From contig WOUP01000027.1 in NCBI GenBank assembly GCA_009772895.1, positions 1 through 42,001 on the forward strand: DNA of 42,001 nt. Reading direction: 5' to 3'. The DNA comes from Puniceicoccaceae bacterium 5H. Its GTDB lineage: Bacteria > Verrucomicrobiota > Verrucomicrobiia > Opitutales > Oceanipulchritudinaceae. Positions within the stretch are counted from its first letter, which is position 1. Every line of letters starts with the position of its first letter. Below are positions 41,907-42,001 of this stretch, one piece after another. The position numbers were made by a program, and so were the translations under genes. The notes beneath the pieces were generated by a model, which had not been told where the DNA came from, made no database searches, and saw nothing but the letters and a program-made list of their open reading frames with translations.

Positions 41907-42001
41907 GAGGCCGTTTCAAAACTTCATCCTGCGCATCGTTAGCATAACGCAGGCGATCATGAAGAACGCATGGTAGATATTGAAGTGGTGCTCATGGCGC
42001 A
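41907..42001 (-). mobile_element. end of an IS5-like insertion sequence (partial)
   Basis: GAGGCCGTTTCAAAA at 41907-41921 looks like a terminal inverted repeat. On the minus strand it follows directly on a transposase C terminus that continues beyond the window. The element is incomplete here, so target duplication and the other end cannot be checked. Confidence 0.6.
41916..42001 (-). CDS. C-terminal end of an IS5-like transposase (partial)
   Basis: Only 27 residues lie in the window: RHEHHFNIYHAFFMIACVMLTMRRMKF is split here as RHEHHFNIYHAFF then MIACVMLTMRRMKF, ending at a TGA within the terminal repeat. The W/R-x-E-H-H, Y-HAFF and ACV-x-L pattern is typical of IS5-superfamily transposase C termini. 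The catalytic residues lie beyond the window edge, so activity cannot be judged. Confidence 0.6.
   Translation of the reverse strand, partial: RHEHHFNIYHAFFMIACVMLTMRRMKF

Overview
The window is a 42 kb, GC-rich, gene-dense stretch of bacterial chromosome. Housekeeping genes make up most of it: suf iron-sulfur assembly, purC and purB, uvrC, cinA, yebC, holA and rpmH-rnpA-yidD-yidC. Several features point to the Verrucomicrobiota, most likely class Opitutae: a PPi-type phosphofructokinase, a long YidC, an ECF sigma/DUF4252 cluster, and scattered copies of a GCATCCC/GGGATGC palindrome of a kind I associate with that phylum. This placement is inference; there is no rRNA gene to confirm it. Many start codons lack a clear Shine-Dalgarno sequence.

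Layout. 0.1-3.3 kb: acyl-CoA thioesterase, Nudix mannosyl hydrolase, thioredoxin reductase and an exported MsrB. 3.6-8.5 kb: a minus-strand operon reading fur-like regulator, sufC, sufB, a NYN-domain putative nuclease, sufD. The NYN gene between sufB and sufD is the most unusual arrangement here. 8.8-10.3 kb: ammonium transporter behind a candidate sigma-54 promoter. 10.4-13.5 kb: CheY-like receiver, a 67-residue unknown protein, a PilB/GspE ATPase and an exported unknown. 13.5-18.2 kb: AGE-family epimerase, YghZ-like aldo-keto reductase, DoxX-like protein plus nitroreductase, and a divergent LysR regulator with a clear operator. 18.2-20.6 kb: exported TIM-barrel glycosidase-like protein and a TetR regulator. 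20.6-25.5 kb: tRNA-Glu, purC, holA, a small membrane protein, a DUF985 cupin and purB. 25.5-31 kb: RarD-like transporter, PPi-PFK, an MDR dehydrogenase, SseB-like protein and YebC. 31-33.7 kb: ECF sigma factor, putative anti-sigma factor, DUF4252 protein and a methyltransferase. 33.7-34.3 kb: a repeat-rich gene-free region. 34.3-37.1 kb: the rpmH-rnpA-yidD-yidC cluster. 37.4-42 kb: cinA and uvrC (divergent), two small signalling-like proteins, a RES/Xre toxin-antitoxin pair and the edge of an IS element.

Functional links. The suf operon probably responds to iron or oxidative status through its first gene and a Fur-type palindrome just upstream of it. MsrB, thioredoxin reductase and the nitroreductase also belong to redox maintenance. 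The receiver, the small protein and the PilB ATPase are packed so tightly that regulated assembly of a type IV pilus or secretion machine is a reasonable hypothesis. No CRISPR array, prophage or complete transposon is visible; the only mobile DNA is the IS fragment at the right edge.
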